In this document: positions 25,675 to 36,900 of the stretch, in pieces
How positions within the stretch are numbered: position 1 is the first letter of the stretch
Layout of the letters: each line of letters opens with the position of its first letter
Source: Gemmataceae bacterium
Lineage (GTDB): Bacteria; Planctomycetota; Planctomycetia; Gemmatales; Gemmataceae
Direction of reading: 5' to 3'
Assembly: GCA_025055795.1 (NCBI GenBank)
Contig: JANWVV010000029.1
Location: forward strand, 1-56,856
Length of the DNA stretch: 56,856 nt
The notes under the pieces: generated by a model
The model's database searches: none
What the model was told of the DNA's origin: nothing
Seen by the model: only the letters and a program-made list of their open reading frames with translations
Translations under genes and position numbers: made by a program

Positions 25675-26781
25675 ATGACAGCAGTTCGCCGCTGGTGGGT
25701 GTTGGCCGTAGCGGCAGGATGTATAGGCCAGGCCGGTCTGGGGGGTCATCTGCAGGGGCCGTCTGCAGGGACTGGTCACAACACATCCCGGCCAGAGGAA
25801 GACTGGCAACGGGCCGAGGCCCGTTATCTGCACAACATCCGACAGGTAACGTTTGACTTCGTCCGGGCCGGCGAAGGATATTTCTCCCCCGATGGGAGCA
25901 AAATTATCTTCCAAGCCGAAGAAAAGGGAACAGGTAACCCGTTTTACCAGATTTTTGTGCAAGACCTGAGCAGTGGACGGGCCATTCGGGTCAGTCCGGG
26001 TATCGGCAAAACGACCTGTGGCTTTTTCCGCCCAGATGGCAAGAAAATCATTTTTGCTTCGACCCACGAAGATCCGGACGCTCGCAAGCACCAGGTGGCC
26101 GAAATCCAACGCCGCATCGAGGAACAGAACAAGGGGATCCGCCGACGTTATTCCTGGGACTTCGATCCTTACATGAAAATTTATGAGGCCAATCCGGACG
26201 GTACGCAATTACGCTGCCTGACGCCCAATGCCAAGGTGTATACAGCGGAAGGGAGTTATTCGCCGGATGGCCGCTGGATCGTTTATGCCGCCGGCACGGC
26301 AGGCAACATTCAGCTTTACATCATGAACGCCGATGGCAGCGGCGTCCGGCAACTAACGAACGTTCCCAACTGTTATAATGGCGGCCCCTTCTTCAGTCCG
26401 GACGGCAAACGGGTCATTTTCCGGGCCGACCGGCAGGAAAAGGATCGACTGCAACTGTTTGTAATCAACGTGGACGGGACAGGAGAAAAACAGTTGACCA
26501 ACAATGACAAGTGGGTTTTCTGGGCTCCGTACTGGTACAAGGACGGCAGGCACATCATTTTCACCGCCGCTGACCATGCCAACGAGTTTGTTCGCCCCAA
26601 TTATGATCTTTACTGGATGAACATTGAAACCGGAAAGATGACACGCCTGACGTATGCCCCTGGTCAGGACGTGCTCCCCGTGTTCAGTCCGGATTACCGC
26701 AAGGTCATGTGGACGAGCAACCGGGATGGCCGCAGTTCCACCCAACTTTACCTGGCGGACTTCGTGCCGCCAAGCGAGTGA
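25675..26781 (+). CDS. Exported PD40/TolB-like beta-propeller protein
   Basis: A 368-aa protein with a signal peptide (WWVLAVAAGCIGQAGLG) and at least six PD40 blades, each with the motif SPDGxxIxF: YFSPDGSKIIF, FFRPDGKKIIFAS, SYSPDGRWIVYAA, FFSPDGKRVIF, 'YKDGRHIIFTA' and 'FSPDYRKVMWTSNRDG'. TolB and related propellers act in the periplasm as protein-binding platforms. Whether this one serves a Tol-Pal system is unknown; no tol gene is adjacent. AGAGGAG lies 7 nt before the ATG at 25675, which excludes the in-frame ATG eleven codons earlier. It is divergent from the dynamin-like pair. Confidence 0.85.
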   Translation: MTAVRRWWVLAVAAGCIGQAGLGGHLQGPSAGTGHNTSRPEEDWQRAEARYLHNIRQVTFDFVRAGEGYFSPDGSKIIFQAEEKGTGNPFYQIFVQDLSSGRAIRVSPGIGKTTCGFFRPDGKKIIFASTHEDPDARKHQVAEIQRRIEEQNKGIRRRYSWDFDPYMKIYEANPDGTQLRCLTPNAKVYTAEGSYSPDGRWIVYAAGTAGNIQLYIMNADGSGVRQLTNVPNCYNGGPFFSPDGKRVIFRADRQEKDRLQLFVINVDGTGEKQLTNNDKWVFWAPYWYKDGRHIIFTAADHANEFVRPNYDLYWMNIETGKMTRLTYAPGQDVLPVFSPDYRKVMWTSNRDGRSSTQLYLADFVPPSE

Positions 26782-26833
26782 GGTTCGGATCAGTTCAGCC
26801 GCTACTTCAAGGTCACCGAGGTGTTGTTTCACT

Positions 26834-27385
26834 CTAGCAGACAATGGGGGGGCTAGGAGGCTGACGCCGGCGTAACTCCTCCCATTCTTCCCGCACCTTG
26901 CGCAGACCGATAGCACACAACTCGAACTGCTCGCTCAGGCGGCGGAACAAACCGGCTTCTTCATCGTGGTGGGCGGCCTCTTCTAAGCGGCTGGTGATCA
27001 GATAGCCACGCTTCCCCTGCCAGGTATAGCTGACTAAAGCATCCTTGGTTGCCAGCCGGCGGTGCTGATCGAGAGCTTCGGGGTATACCCCCGTCCAGAA
27101 CAGAGCGAAGTCGCCAATGTGCCGGTAATATTCCCGCTGGGTCCGGCCACCCGCGGGAAGCTGCTCGGCTTCCAAAACCATGTCGACCAGTTCGGTCAAG
27201 GGACGCCCCGCCGCATTACGCAGGCGATAGACCGCGTCGAAATGAATGAAGCGGGCCAGCAACAGAGACAGATAGTCCGTCAGGCGGTGATCGGCTACGC
27301 CCAGATGAGCAAAAAAGGTGTATTCGGTCAGACCGGCAAACAAACGCCGCAACGGATGGCCTTCTGGCGGTTCCCAAACGATCAT
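26834..27385 (-). CDS. Unknown 183-aa cytoplasmic protein
   Basis: I do not recognise this family. The protein has no signal peptide or membrane segment. It is rich in Arg, Glu, Leu and aromatic residues, with 'GLTEYTFFAHLGVAD', 'DYLSLLLARFIHFDAVY', 'HIGDFALFWTGVYPEAL' and a helical C-terminus 'EQFELCAIGLRKVREEWEEL'. The overall impression is an all-alpha fold. Codon use matches neighbouring genes and the frame is clean, so it is likely real. It converges on the PD40 gene with a 52-bp gap. Only a weak ribosome binding site is seen. Confidence 0.65.
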   Translation of the reverse strand: MIVWEPPEGHPLRRLFAGLTEYTFFAHLGVADHRLTDYLSLLLARFIHFDAVYRLRNAAGRPLTELVDMVLEAEQLPAGGRTQREYYRHIGDFALFWTGVYPEALDQHRRLATKDALVSYTWQGKRGYLITSRLEEAAHHDEEAGLFRRLSEQFELCAIGLRKVREEWEELRRRQPPSPPIVC

Positions 27386-27830
27386 GATGCTCGTTCCGTC
27401 ACACTACTCCACACGTTGTCTGGTAGCAACAATTATTTCGGCTGGTTCGGCGCCCTAACCAGGCGTCGGTCCAGTGAACGCTGCGCCACCGTCTTGCCGA
27501 TTTCCGCAGGCTTCATACCATTTTACTCCCTTATCGTGCAAGACGATGCGAAATGTCGCCCCCTTTGACCCCTCCGATTACGGAGCACGCTCGGGCCGTG
27601 CCAGAACGACCGGTTTTGTCCTTCGTAGTGCGTTTTGTCATTTTTTCTTCCCATCCCGTTAGCCAGGTGATATGATGGTGATTGAAATAATCCCGCCTGA
27701 AACACGCACTCTACGGTTGCGGTAGACGCAACGCGATTTGTGTTTTTTCTCCCGGCACGTTTGACGCGTCACGACGAGTTGTGGTGGCGATCCACCAACC
27801 ACCAGCCCAAGGCCAGGCGGCGGGGGGGAC
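27386..27830. other. Divergent intergenic region before the DUF1553 operon
   Basis: These 445 bases contain T-rich stretches around 27636-27650 and 27740-27750, a TATGAT at 27671-27676 without a convincing -35 box, and a 6-bp inverted repeat (GTTGCG / CGCAAC, about 27717-27733). Short open frames here lack ribosome binding sites and homology. It probably carries promoters for the flanking genes. Confidence 0.35.
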
Positions 27831-30347
27831 ATGATGAAGGACCTGCAACGAGCATACCAGCAGCACGGAATGGTAACCACTAAGGGCAGGTGGCACGGTC
27901 GCTGTCTGGTGGCAGTCTGCCTGGGTCTGTTAGTTGGGGTTAGCTGGTTTGTATCTGGACTAATCGTGTCCGGCCCATCCTTTGCGGTAGCTCAGCCACC
28001 GAAGGGGGGCCAGGCAGAGGCGGCGTCCCCGGTCGCCACCAAGGCTAGCGGCAATACTTCCAAGGTGGATTTCCAGCGGGACATCCGGCCGATGCTGGCC
28101 ACGCATTGCTATCCGTGCCATGGTCCGGATGCAAACAGTCGCAAGGCGAACCTGCGGCTGGATCAGCGGGAGGAAGCGATAGCGGCTGGGGCCATCGTGC
28201 CGGGCAAACCGGAGCAGAGCGAACTGTGGCGACGCCTAACAGCCCCGGACCCGGCCGAGCGCATGCCACCGCTACAAGCCAAGAAACCTCCACTGAGCCC
28301 AGAGCAACTGGCACGGATCCGGCAATGGCTGGCTGAAGGAGCCAGCTACGCCGAACATTGGTCGTTCCGCAAACTGGTCCGGCCGGAGGTGCCGCAGGTC
28401 CACTTGCCCGGATGGACCATCCGTAACCCGATTGATGCGTTCCTGGCCTACCGCTGGCAACAGGAGGGGATCCAACCGTCGCCACAGGCCGACCGGATTA
28501 CCCTGATCCGACGCTTATCATTCGATCTGCGGGGCCTGCCACCTGGCGTCGACGAGGTACACGCCTTCCTGAACGACCACTCACCAGACGCCTACGAAAA
28601 ACTGGTCGACCGTTTCCTGGCTTCCCCGCACTACGGGGAACGCATGGCCGTATGGTGGCTGGATCTGGTCCGCTACGCCGACAGCATCGGCTACCATAGC
28701 GACAACCCAATGAACGTGGCCCCTTATCGCGATTACGTTATCGCTGCTTTCAACAGCAACAAGCGGTTCGATCAGTTCACCATCGAGCAGCTAGCCGGCG
28801 ACTTGTTACCGCAACGGAGCCGGGAACAGTTAGTAGCATCGGCTTACAATCGGTTGCTACAGACAACGGAGGAAGGCGGAGCCCAGGCCAAGGAATACAT
28901 TGCCAAGTATGCGGCCGATCGAGTGCGCAATTATGGCCAGGTCTGGCTGGGCGGCACCCTGATGTGTGCCGAGTGTCACAATCACAAATACGACCCGTAC
29001 ACCATGGTCGACTTTTACTCGATGGCCGCCTTTTTCGCCGACATTCAGGAGGCGGCGGTCGGTCCGCGTGAACCGGGGATGCTAGTACCAACAGCAGAGC
29101 AGGAGCGTCGGTTGCAACAATTGCAGCAGGCGGAGCGGGCAGCACGGCAGACGCTTCAGGCCCGCTCGGCCGTACTGCCGGCCGCGGCTTTGCGACGCGA
29201 GCGGGAAGCCCTCCGCCAGGCCGAAGCCGAGCGCAGCGCCTTCGAGAACACCATTCCCCGCGTGCTGGTGACGATCAGCGGCCCGCCCCGCACCGTGCGG
29301 CTGTTGCGTCGCGGCAACTGGCAGGACGACAGCGGCCCGATCATGACGCCCCGGACGCCGGCGTTCCTGCCCCCCTTACCTCCGCTTCCCCCCGGGCAAC
29401 AACGCTACAACCGCTTGGACCTGGCCCGCTGGACCGTCAGCCCAGATAACCCACTGACCGCCCGTGTCATGGCTAACCGCCTGTGGAAGCTGTTCTACGG
29501 CCGAGGGATCGCCCGGTCGTTGGAGGAATCCGGCACCCAAGGGGAATGGCCTACTCACCCCGAACTGCTCGACTGGCTGGCCGCCGAATTCCAAAGCAAC
29601 TGGGACGTCAAACATCTGGTGCGGTTGATGGTCACTGCCTCCGCCTATCGGCAAAGCGCCCAGGAACGACCGGACCTGCGTGAGCGTGATCCGTTGAATC
29701 TGCTGTGGGCCCGACAAAACCGCTTCCGGTTGGACGCCGAATTTGTCCGTGACACGGCCCTGGCCATCAGCGGGCTGCTGGTGCCCCGCATTGGTGGTCC
29801 CCCAGCCCGGCCCTATCAGCCACCAGGATACTGGGCCGCCTTGAATTTTCCACCCCGGGAATGGGTCAAAGACAAGGGCGAGCAGCAATACCGCCGGGGG
29901 CTGTACACGCACTGGCAGCGTACCTTCCCCCATCCCGCCATGGTGGCTTTCGACGCCCCCAGCCGTGAAGAGTGCACCTGCGAACGGCCCCGGTCCAACA
30001 TCCCCCAGCAGGCCTTGGTCCTGCTGAACGATCCCGAGTTTGTCGAGGCGGCCCGGGCCTTCGCCCAGAAGGCCCTACGCGAAGGCGGGCCGGACGATCA
30101 TCAGCGTCTGAGCTGGATGTTCGAGCGGGCCACCGCCCGCCGGCCCGACCCGGACGAACAGCAAGTACTGGCCCAATTACTGCAACGCCACCGGCAGCAT
30201 TACCGCCAGCATACCGAAGCGGCACGCCAACTGCTCCAGGTCGGGGATCATCCCCCCCTGCCGGACGTCCCTGCTGCCGAGGTGGCCGCCTGGACCAGTG
30301 TGGGACGCGTCCTGCTCAACCTGCACGAAACTATTACCCGACCATAA
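27831..30347 (+). CDS. PSCyt1/DUF1549/DUF1553 planctomycete cytochrome-like protein
   Basis: An 838-aa exported protein of a family highly expanded in planctomycetes. After a hydrophobic leader (about residues 25-45), the PSCyt1 domain holds a CxxCH haem-type motif (C93-x-x-C96-H97 in 'THCYPCHGPDANSRKANLRL'). DUF1549 follows ('IDAFLAYRW', 'RRLSFDLRGLPP', 'GERMAVWWLDLVRYADS'), including a second CxxCH at C379-C382-H383. DUF1553 fills the C-terminal half ('NPLTARVMANRLWKLFYGRGI', 'PRSNIPQQALVLLNDP'). A haem-linked redox role in polysaccharide catabolism is often proposed but unproven. It precedes a DUF1501 gene by 132 bp, the usual pairing. GGGGGG precedes the tandem ATG start. Confidence 0.92.
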   Translation: MMKDLQRAYQQHGMVTTKGRWHGRCLVAVCLGLLVGVSWFVSGLIVSGPSFAVAQPPKGGQAEAASPVATKASGNTSKVDFQRDIRPMLATHCYPCHGPDANSRKANLRLDQREEAIAAGAIVPGKPEQSELWRRLTAPDPAERMPPLQAKKPPLSPEQLARIRQWLAEGASYAEHWSFRKLVRPEVPQVHLPGWTIRNPIDAFLAYRWQQEGIQPSPQADRITLIRRLSFDLRGLPPGVDEVHAFLNDHSPDAYEKLVDRFLASPHYGERMAVWWLDLVRYADSIGYHSDNPMNVAPYRDYVIAAFNSNKRFDQFTIEQLAGDLLPQRSREQLVASAYNRLLQTTEEGGAQAKEYIAKYAADRVRNYGQVWLGGTLMCAECHNHKYDPYTMVDFYSMAAFFADIQEAAVGPREPGMLVPTAEQERRLQQLQQAERAARQTLQARSAVLPAAALRREREALRQAEAERSAFENTIPRVLVTISGPPRTVRLLRRGNWQDDSGPIMTPRTPAFLPPLPPLPPGQQRYNRLDLARWTVSPDNPLTARVMANRLWKLFYGRGIARSLEESGTQGEWPTHPELLDWLAAEFQSNWDVKHLVRLMVTASAYRQSAQERPDLRERDPLNLLWARQNRFRLDAEFVRDTALAISGLLVPRIGGPPARPYQPPGYWAALNFPPREWVKDKGEQQYRRGLYTHWQRTFPHPAMVAFDAPSREECTCERPRSNIPQQALVLLNDPEFVEAARAFAQKALREGGPDDHQRLSWMFERATARRPDPDEQQVLAQLLQRHRQHYRQHTEAARQLLQVGDHPPLPDVPAAEVAAWTSVGRVLLNLHETITRP

Positions 30348-30479
30348 ACGACCCGTTTGGGGCGTTAGCCTTAAGGATGAACGAACAACCGTAACTTCGG
30401 CCTTGCGACAAAGGACAACACCTGATCCTCCCGACGGCTTCACCAAGGGCCACAAAGGGCAGAGAAAGGGGAAAAAATT

Positions 30480-31892
30480 ATGACGCGGGAGGCTTTACTG
30501 CGACTCCAACGACGAACGTTTCTAGGCCAGACCTGTCGCGGTGTGGGAGCGGTGGCGTTAGCCAGTCTGCTGGGGCGGGGGACCCCCGCAGCGGCCCTGC
30601 CGGGTGTGCTGACCCGACCACATCACCCCCCCAAGGCCAAACGGGTCATTTTCATGGTCATGGCCGGCGGAGCCAGCCACCTGGAGTTGTTCGACTACAA
30701 GCCGGAACTGGCCCGCCGGCACGGCCAGCCCATGCCCGAATCGATCACCAAAGGGCAACCGATCGCTCAACTGCAAGGGGCCAAACTGATCTGCTTTGCA
30801 CCGCAGTGGGGCTTCAAAAAGCATGGCCAGGCCGGCATCGAAATGAACGAACTGTTCGTGCATCTGCCCGAGGTGGCCGACGACCTGTGCATTGTCCGGT
30901 CGCTCTACACGGAAGCGATCAACCACGATCCGGCCCACACGTTTATGAACACAGGGAGCACGGTCTCCGGCCGGCCGAGCATGGGGAGCTGGATCACTTA
31001 CGGTCTGGGCAGCGAGTCCGACGATCTACCCGGCTTCGTCGTGCTGACGTCCAACGGTCGAGGCGGCCAGAACCAGCCGATCGCTTCACGACAATGGAGC
31101 GCCGGTTTCCTGCCGGGCAAATACCAAGGGGTGCATCTGCGCGGACGGGGTGATCCGGTGCTATACCTGAGCAACCCCGCTGGAGTCGACCGGCAACGGC
31201 AACGGGACGTCGTCGACGCTGTCCAGCAACTGAACCGGCGTTACAATGCCGTGGTCGACGATCCGGAAATCGCCACGCGTATCGAGCAGTACGAACTGGC
31301 CTTCCGCATGCAGATGAGCATCCCCGCCCTGATGGACCTGCGGGACGAACCAGCGTCGATCCTGGAGATGTACGGCACCCAGGGGGCCGACGGGTCCTTC
31401 GCCGCCAACTGCCTGCTAGCCCGACGCCTGGCCCAACGTGGCGTCCGCTTCATCCAGCTCTACCACCGCGACTGGGATCACCACGGCCACATCAAGCCGG
31501 AAATCAAATTGAAAATTGAAGAAATCGACCGCCCCCTGACCGCACTGATCAAAGACCTCAAGCGGCTCGGCATGTTCGACGAAACGCTGCTAGTGCTCAC
31601 CGGTGAGTTCGGCCGCACCCCCATGTCCCAAGGAGGCAACGGGCGTGACCACCACATGAAAGGCTTTTCCGTACTTTTGGCCGGTGGAGGCATCCGTCGC
31701 GGGCTGACCTACGGCGCCACCGATGAATTCGGCTACCATGCCGTCGAAAACCGCATGTCCGTCCACGACCTGCACGCTACCATGCTCCACCTGCTAGGGA
31801 TCGACCACGAACGCCTCACTTATCGCTTCCAGGGCCGCGATTACCGTCTCACCGACGTCCACGGCCGCGTAGTCCGCGAAATCCTGGCCTGA
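30480..31892 (+). CDS. DUF1501 sulfatase-like protein with Tat signal
   Basis: A 470-aa protein with a twin-arginine leader (LQRRTFLGQTCRGVGAVALASLL), then the DUF1501 core, which shares the alkaline-phosphatase/sulfatase fold: 'KRVIFMVMAGGASHLELFDYKP', 'GSWITYGLGSES', 'LLVLTGEFGRTPMSQGGNGRDH' and 'MLHLLGIDHERLTYRFQGRDY'. It is the standard partner of DUF1549/DUF1553 proteins in planctomycetes. Substrate unknown; it should work in the periplasm after Tat export, in folded form. AAAGGGGAA lies upstream of the ATG. Confidence 0.92.
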   Translation: MTREALLRLQRRTFLGQTCRGVGAVALASLLGRGTPAAALPGVLTRPHHPPKAKRVIFMVMAGGASHLELFDYKPELARRHGQPMPESITKGQPIAQLQGAKLICFAPQWGFKKHGQAGIEMNELFVHLPEVADDLCIVRSLYTEAINHDPAHTFMNTGSTVSGRPSMGSWITYGLGSESDDLPGFVVLTSNGRGGQNQPIASRQWSAGFLPGKYQGVHLRGRGDPVLYLSNPAGVDRQRQRDVVDAVQQLNRRYNAVVDDPEIATRIEQYELAFRMQMSIPALMDLRDEPASILEMYGTQGADGSFAANCLLARRLAQRGVRFIQLYHRDWDHHGHIKPEIKLKIEEIDRPLTALIKDLKRLGMFDETLLVLTGEFGRTPMSQGGNGRDHHMKGFSVLLAGGGIRRGLTYGATDEFGYHAVENRMSVHDLHATMLHLLGIDHERLTYRFQGRDYRLTDVHGRVVREILA

Positions 31893-32602
31893 ACACCACG
31901 GTTTTTTCTACCGTTCACTCCGCAGCCCCTCTGCCACCCTCACACCAAACAATCCTCCTTACCCTTTTTTCGCCAACCGACAAATCGTTGCTCCATGCAA
32001 CCACACTAATATGCCGAACAATCACCAGCTACATGCTATAAATTTTGTTCCTCTATTCCCAGAGATACTCCCGCAGAGACCTCTGTCCACCTCTCATCAA
32101 CTGCCACTGCTGAATTTGGCACGTTTACAACAATAGACAATTGTTCGATTGGCTTAGGATCCATCGTATAGATTTCTTACGTCCCATGAAAAAGAGTCTT
32201 AAATCCGTGGAATCGCCCTTGTTATCTCCTATCTCATTACAAGGGGGTGTGATCAAACATAGTCCGAGCAGGAGGGTATGACCGAGGCTATTTACCGTCT
32301 TTTGGGGACATAATGTGTGTGGTACAGGTTCAGTTGGGCACGGAAAGGAATGATCAGTACTATAACGTAACATCATGTGGTTCATACCTCAGTTGAGTCA
32401 TGAGTATGTTGTAGTGGCCGGTGATGCGACGGAGTTTCTGAGAGATGTAGGAGAGGTGTGTCATCGTCAGGAATTGGTCCAGATTGGACAACTCGGGTGC
32501 AGGCGTAAGGTGGACTGTAGCGGCTGGTATGGATACGTGTCTGCCCTACCACTGTAGGGGAATGGAAGGTGTGGCGGTGCAAGCCGACTAGGATCAGCAT
32601 CT
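31893..32602. other. 710-bp AT-richer intergenic region
   Basis: This is the longest AT-rich gap of the window, between the DUF1501 gene and the efflux operon. A short inverted repeat ACGGT / ACCGT with a T-rich loop lies just after the DUF1501 stop and might aid termination. A TATAAC at 32361 sits behind TTGGGC at non-ideal spacing. Open frames of 60-86 codons lack ribosome binding sites and recognisable sequence. No RNA gene was recognised. Confidence 0.4.
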
Positions 32603-33883
32603 ATGAACAGAGGTGGCGTGTTGGCAGGCGTGGGCCTGGTAGTGGCGGTGGGTCTGGCGGGGGGATGTGCCCGTCGGCCGGTGGAGCCGGTGCCCACGCC
32701 GCCCGCGGTGGTAACGGTCACACGTCCGCAGGTGCACCTTTTGTGCGACTATGAGGATTTCACTGGCCGCACGGAAGCGTACCGGCTGGTAGAAATCCGG
32801 GCCCGGGTGACAGGGTATCTGGAGCGGGTCTACTTTCAGGATGGCCAGGACGTGGAAGCGGGGGCGTTGCTATTCCAGATCGACCCCAGTTTATACAAAG
32901 CGGAATACGACCGCGCCTCGGCTGCCCTGCTGAAAGCGGAACGACACCTGGAAACGATGCGGCTCAACTACGAGCGGGCGAAATTCGCCTACGACCGTAA
33001 TACCATCGGCAAAGAGGCGTATGATCAGGCAGTCGGCGACCTGGCCGAAGCAGAGGCGGATGTGGCCGCTGCCCGGGCAGCCAAAGAACTGGCCGCCACT
33101 AACCTGGCGTTTACCCGCATCACCGCTCCGTTTGCCGGCCGGCTCAGCCGACGGTTAGTGGATCCGGGTAACCTGGTCCGGGCCGACGACACCATTTTAA
33201 CCACTTTAGTGGCGTTGGACCGGCTGTACGCCACCTTCGATGTCGATGAGCGGACGGTCCTACGCTTCCGCAGCATGATCGCTAAAGGAGAGTACACCTC
33301 GGCCCGGGAGCAACCGCAGCCGGTTTATATCGGCCTGGCCACCGACGAAGAAAACTTCCCGCTGGTCGGACGGATCGTCTTTACCGACAACCAGATCGAC
33401 GTGAGCACCGGCACTCTGCGTGTGCGGGCGGTGCTGGACAATCCCCGTATCCCTCGGCCCCCCTGGTACATGCTGTCGCCGGGTCAGTTTTTGCGGGTGC
33501 GGGTGCCATTGGGACCGCCCCATCCGGCTGTTCTGATTCCGGAAAAAGCGATTGGCACCGACCAGGGTCAAAAATACGTCTTCGTCCTGAACGAGAAAAA
33601 CGAGGTTCAGCGTCGCAACGTGCGTCTTGGGGCACGCTATGGTGCCTGGCGGGTCATCGAGGACAAGACGCTCGGCCCGCATGATCGGGTGATTGTAGAT
33701 GGTCTGCTACGGGTGCGGCCGGGGGTGGTAGTCAATCCCAAGGAAGCGGAAGTCCCGCCGCTACCACAGTTTTTCCTGCCGCCGCAGGAAACGTTGGACG
33801 TGGCCCCTGCGCCGCGTCCGGCCGGCGGCTCCAACGCGCCGGGATCAGGTCCCGCCCCGGCCGTTGTGGCCGAACAACGGTGA
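32603..33883 (+). CDS. RND efflux periplasmic adaptor lipoprotein
   Basis: A 426-aa membrane-fusion protein of the AcrA/MexA family. The signal peptide ends in a lipobox, LAGGC (Cys22), so it is anchored as a lipoprotein. Domains in order: beta-barrel/lipoyl half ('VEIRARVTGYLERVYFQDGQDVEAG'), alpha-hairpin (about residues 110-160), second lipoyl half ('RITAPFAGRLSRRLVDPGNLVRAD'), then barrel and membrane-proximal domains and a Pro-rich tail. It bridges an RND pump and an outer-membrane channel. The two pump genes follow 42 bp downstream. Only a weak AGGA precedes the ATG. No TolC-like channel gene is in the window. Confidence 0.92.
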   Translation: MNRGGVLAGVGLVVAVGLAGGCARRPVEPVPTPPAVVTVTRPQVHLLCDYEDFTGRTEAYRLVEIRARVTGYLERVYFQDGQDVEAGALLFQIDPSLYKAEYDRASAALLKAERHLETMRLNYERAKFAYDRNTIGKEAYDQAVGDLAEAEADVAAARAAKELAATNLAFTRITAPFAGRLSRRLVDPGNLVRADDTILTTLVALDRLYATFDVDERTVLRFRSMIAKGEYTSAREQPQPVYIGLATDEENFPLVGRIVFTDNQIDVSTGTLRVRAVLDNPRIPRPPWYMLSPGQFLRVRVPLGPPHPAVLIPEKAIGTDQGQKYVFVLNEKNEVQRRNVRLGARYGAWRVIEDKTLGPHDRVIVDGLLRVRPGVVVNPKEAEVPPLPQFFLPPQETLDVAPAPRPAGGSNAPGSGPAPAVVAEQR

Positions 33884-33925
33884 GTCTCCCCGCTGCCCCC
33901 TGTCATCCGTTCGGAATATCCGGCC

Positions 33926-36900
33926 ATGCTCCCGCGGTTTTTTGTGGACCGGCCTGTCTTTGCCACTATACTGTCTATTGTCATCGTCCTGGCCGGTAGC
34001 CTGGCCGTTACCACCTTACCGGTATCACAATTTCCTGATATCGCCCCCCCGACCATTCAGATCGACTGCAACTATCCCGGTGCCAGCGCCTATGTGGTGT
34101 CGCAGACCGTGGCCGCTCCCATCGAGCAGCAGGTCAACGGCGTGGAAGACATGCTGTACATGAACTCGCAGTGCACCAGCGATGGCAGTTACACCTGCAC
34201 GATCACCTTCAAAAGCGGCAGTGATCTGAATCTGGCGCAGGTCCGGGTGCAAAATCGGGTTAATCTGGCCCTGCCGCAGCTGCCGGAAGTCGTCCGCGCT
34301 ACGGGGGTGATGGTCCGGAAGCGTTCGCCGGAGCTGCTGTTAACCATAGGTTTGACCTCGCCTCCCGAGCCGAACTATCCCCAAGGCCGCTATGACCAGT
34401 TGTATCTGAGCAATTATGCTTTGCTCTACTTGCGTGACGAACTTCAACGCCTGCCAGGTATCAGTGACGTAACGATCTTCGGACAGCGAGACTACTCGAT
34501 GCGGGTCTGGCTGGACCCGGACCGTCTGGCCGCTTTGCAACTGAGCGCTTCGGACGTGGTCAATGCCATCCGTCAGCAGAACCTGCCTTTGGCGGCGGGT
34601 CAGTTGGGCCAGCCACCGATCCGTCCGGATCAACCCTATCAGTTCCCTCTGACGGGGGTGGGTCGACTGATCGAACCGGCCGATTTTGAGCAAATTGTGG
34701 TCAAAGTCGGTCCCCTGGGGCAACTGGTCCGCCTGCGGGACGTAGCTCGGGTGGAAATGAGCGCCCGCTCCCAGGACGTCACCAACCGCTTCGACGACAA
34801 ACCCACGGTCGGCCTGGCCATTTTCATCCTGCCGGATTGCAACGCTCTGGAAACGGCCGACGCCGTTTTGACCACCATGGCCCGCCTTAGCCGCGATTTT
34901 CCCCCCGGCTTGACTTACGAAGTCGGCTACGACACTACGCCGTTCATCCGTGAATCGATCCGCGAAGTGTATCGTTCGCTCGGTCATGCCATTATTCTGG
35001 TCGGCCTGGTCGTCCTGCTGTTTCTGGGGTCATGGCGGGCCGCCCTCATCCCCCTGGCCGCAGTACCCACCGCTATCATCGGCACCTTCGCCGTCATGTA
35101 CGCCGTCGGCTTTTCCGTTAACCTGCTGACACTGTTCGGCCTGATTCTGGCGGTCGGCATCGTCGTCGACGATGCCATCGTGGTCGTTGAAGCCGTGCAA
35201 CAGTACCTGGAGCATGGCTTAACGCCCCGCGAGGCTACCCTCAAGGCAATGGAACAGGTGACCGGCCCGATCATTGCCATCGGCTTTGTCCTGTCGTTCG
35301 TATTCTTCCCTTGCATATTCATTTCTGGTATCGTTGGATCATTTTTCAAGCAATTTGCCTTGACGATAGCGGCAGCAACCTTGATTTCGACGTTCAATTC
35401 GCTGTCATTGAGTCCGGCGTTGTGTGCTCTGCTATTGCGACGACCGACTTGTGCTGGTTCACGTCGGGGGCTGATGCGTTGGCTGGGGCTGCCGGTGTGG
35501 CCGTTACGGCTGCTCCAGGCAGGTTTTCAAGGGTTGTTCCGGGCGTCCGGTCAGGGGTACGTCTGGCTGGTGGGCAAGGCGTTGCGGCTGCCGCTGGCCG
35601 TGCTGCTGGTGTACGCCGTCATGTTGGGAGCCGGCTACGCCGCCTGGTGTTCTCTCCCGTTGGGTTTCATTCCAGAGCAGGACAAGGGCTACCTCATCTG
35701 CAGTGTGCAGTTGCCGGATGCGGCCAGTGCGGAACGGACCCGCGAGTTCATGTCACGCATCAGCCGGATTGCCTTGAATCTGGAACTGGAGGACGAGCAA
35801 GGGAACAGGGTCCGGCCGGTCCGGCACGTCAATGCGGTGGCGGGCAATTCGTTTGTTTTGAGCGCTTATGGTTCAAATTTCGGTTCGATGTTTGTCATAT
35901 TGGACAGTTTCGAGCGTCGGCGTTCGCCGCGTCTGAGCGCGAACGCGGTAGCGGCGGCCCTGCGTCGGGAATTTGCCCGTGCGGCCCCTGAGGCAATTGT
36001 CAACGTTTTCGGCGCCCCGGCGGTTCCCCGGCTGGGACGAGCCGGGGGCTTCCGCCTGATGATCGAAGACCGCGGTGATGTCGGCCCGGAGGTCTTGCAG
36101 GGCCAGACCGACAACTTCATCGACAAAGCCAATCAGCAGAAGCAACTGGTGGGTCTGTTCACAGTGTACAAGGCGAATTCGCCACAATGGTTCATCAGTG
36201 TCGATCGGGCGGCGTGTGTTTCACGCGGCCTTGACCTGAGCGAGGTGTACGCCACCCTGCAGGCTACGATGGGCAGCCGTTACGTCAACGATTTCAATCG
36301 CTTCGGACGTACCTGGCAGGTTAACGTGCAGGCCGAGCCCCATCTGCGGGACCAGATCGAAGACATCAAACGGCTCCGAGTGCGCAACCGCTGGGGCGAA
36401 ATGGTCCCACTAGGGGCGGTGCTGCAGGTGGAAGAACGAAGCGGCCCGCTGGTCATCACCCGCTACAACATGTACCCGGCTGCGGCGATCAATGGCAACA
36501 TCGCCCCTGGCGTGAGCACGGGGGAGGCCATGGAACTGGTGGAGCGGCTGGCTGAACAAGAGCTGCCCTCGCGGCTGACAGCTGAATGGACCGAGCTGAT
36601 GTTTCTGGAAAAGCAGTCGCGGCATACGGGAAATGTCGTGTTTGTCCTGTCGGTTGTGTTTGTCTTTCTGGTTCTGGCCGCGTTGTACGAAAGCTGGCTG
36701 GTACCGTTAGCGGTCATGCTGGTGGTACCGGTGTGCGTGGCCAGCTCGCTGGGTGCGGTGTGGCTGACCGACCCGACCTCGCTGACGGAGACGCTACGGC
36801 AGTGGCAAGCCAGTGGTAGCGTACCCGACTGGCTGAAGCCGGGGGCCTGGATGGTGCAGATGGCCCAGTGGTGGGACGACACAGTGGTCGCCTCCGTGCA

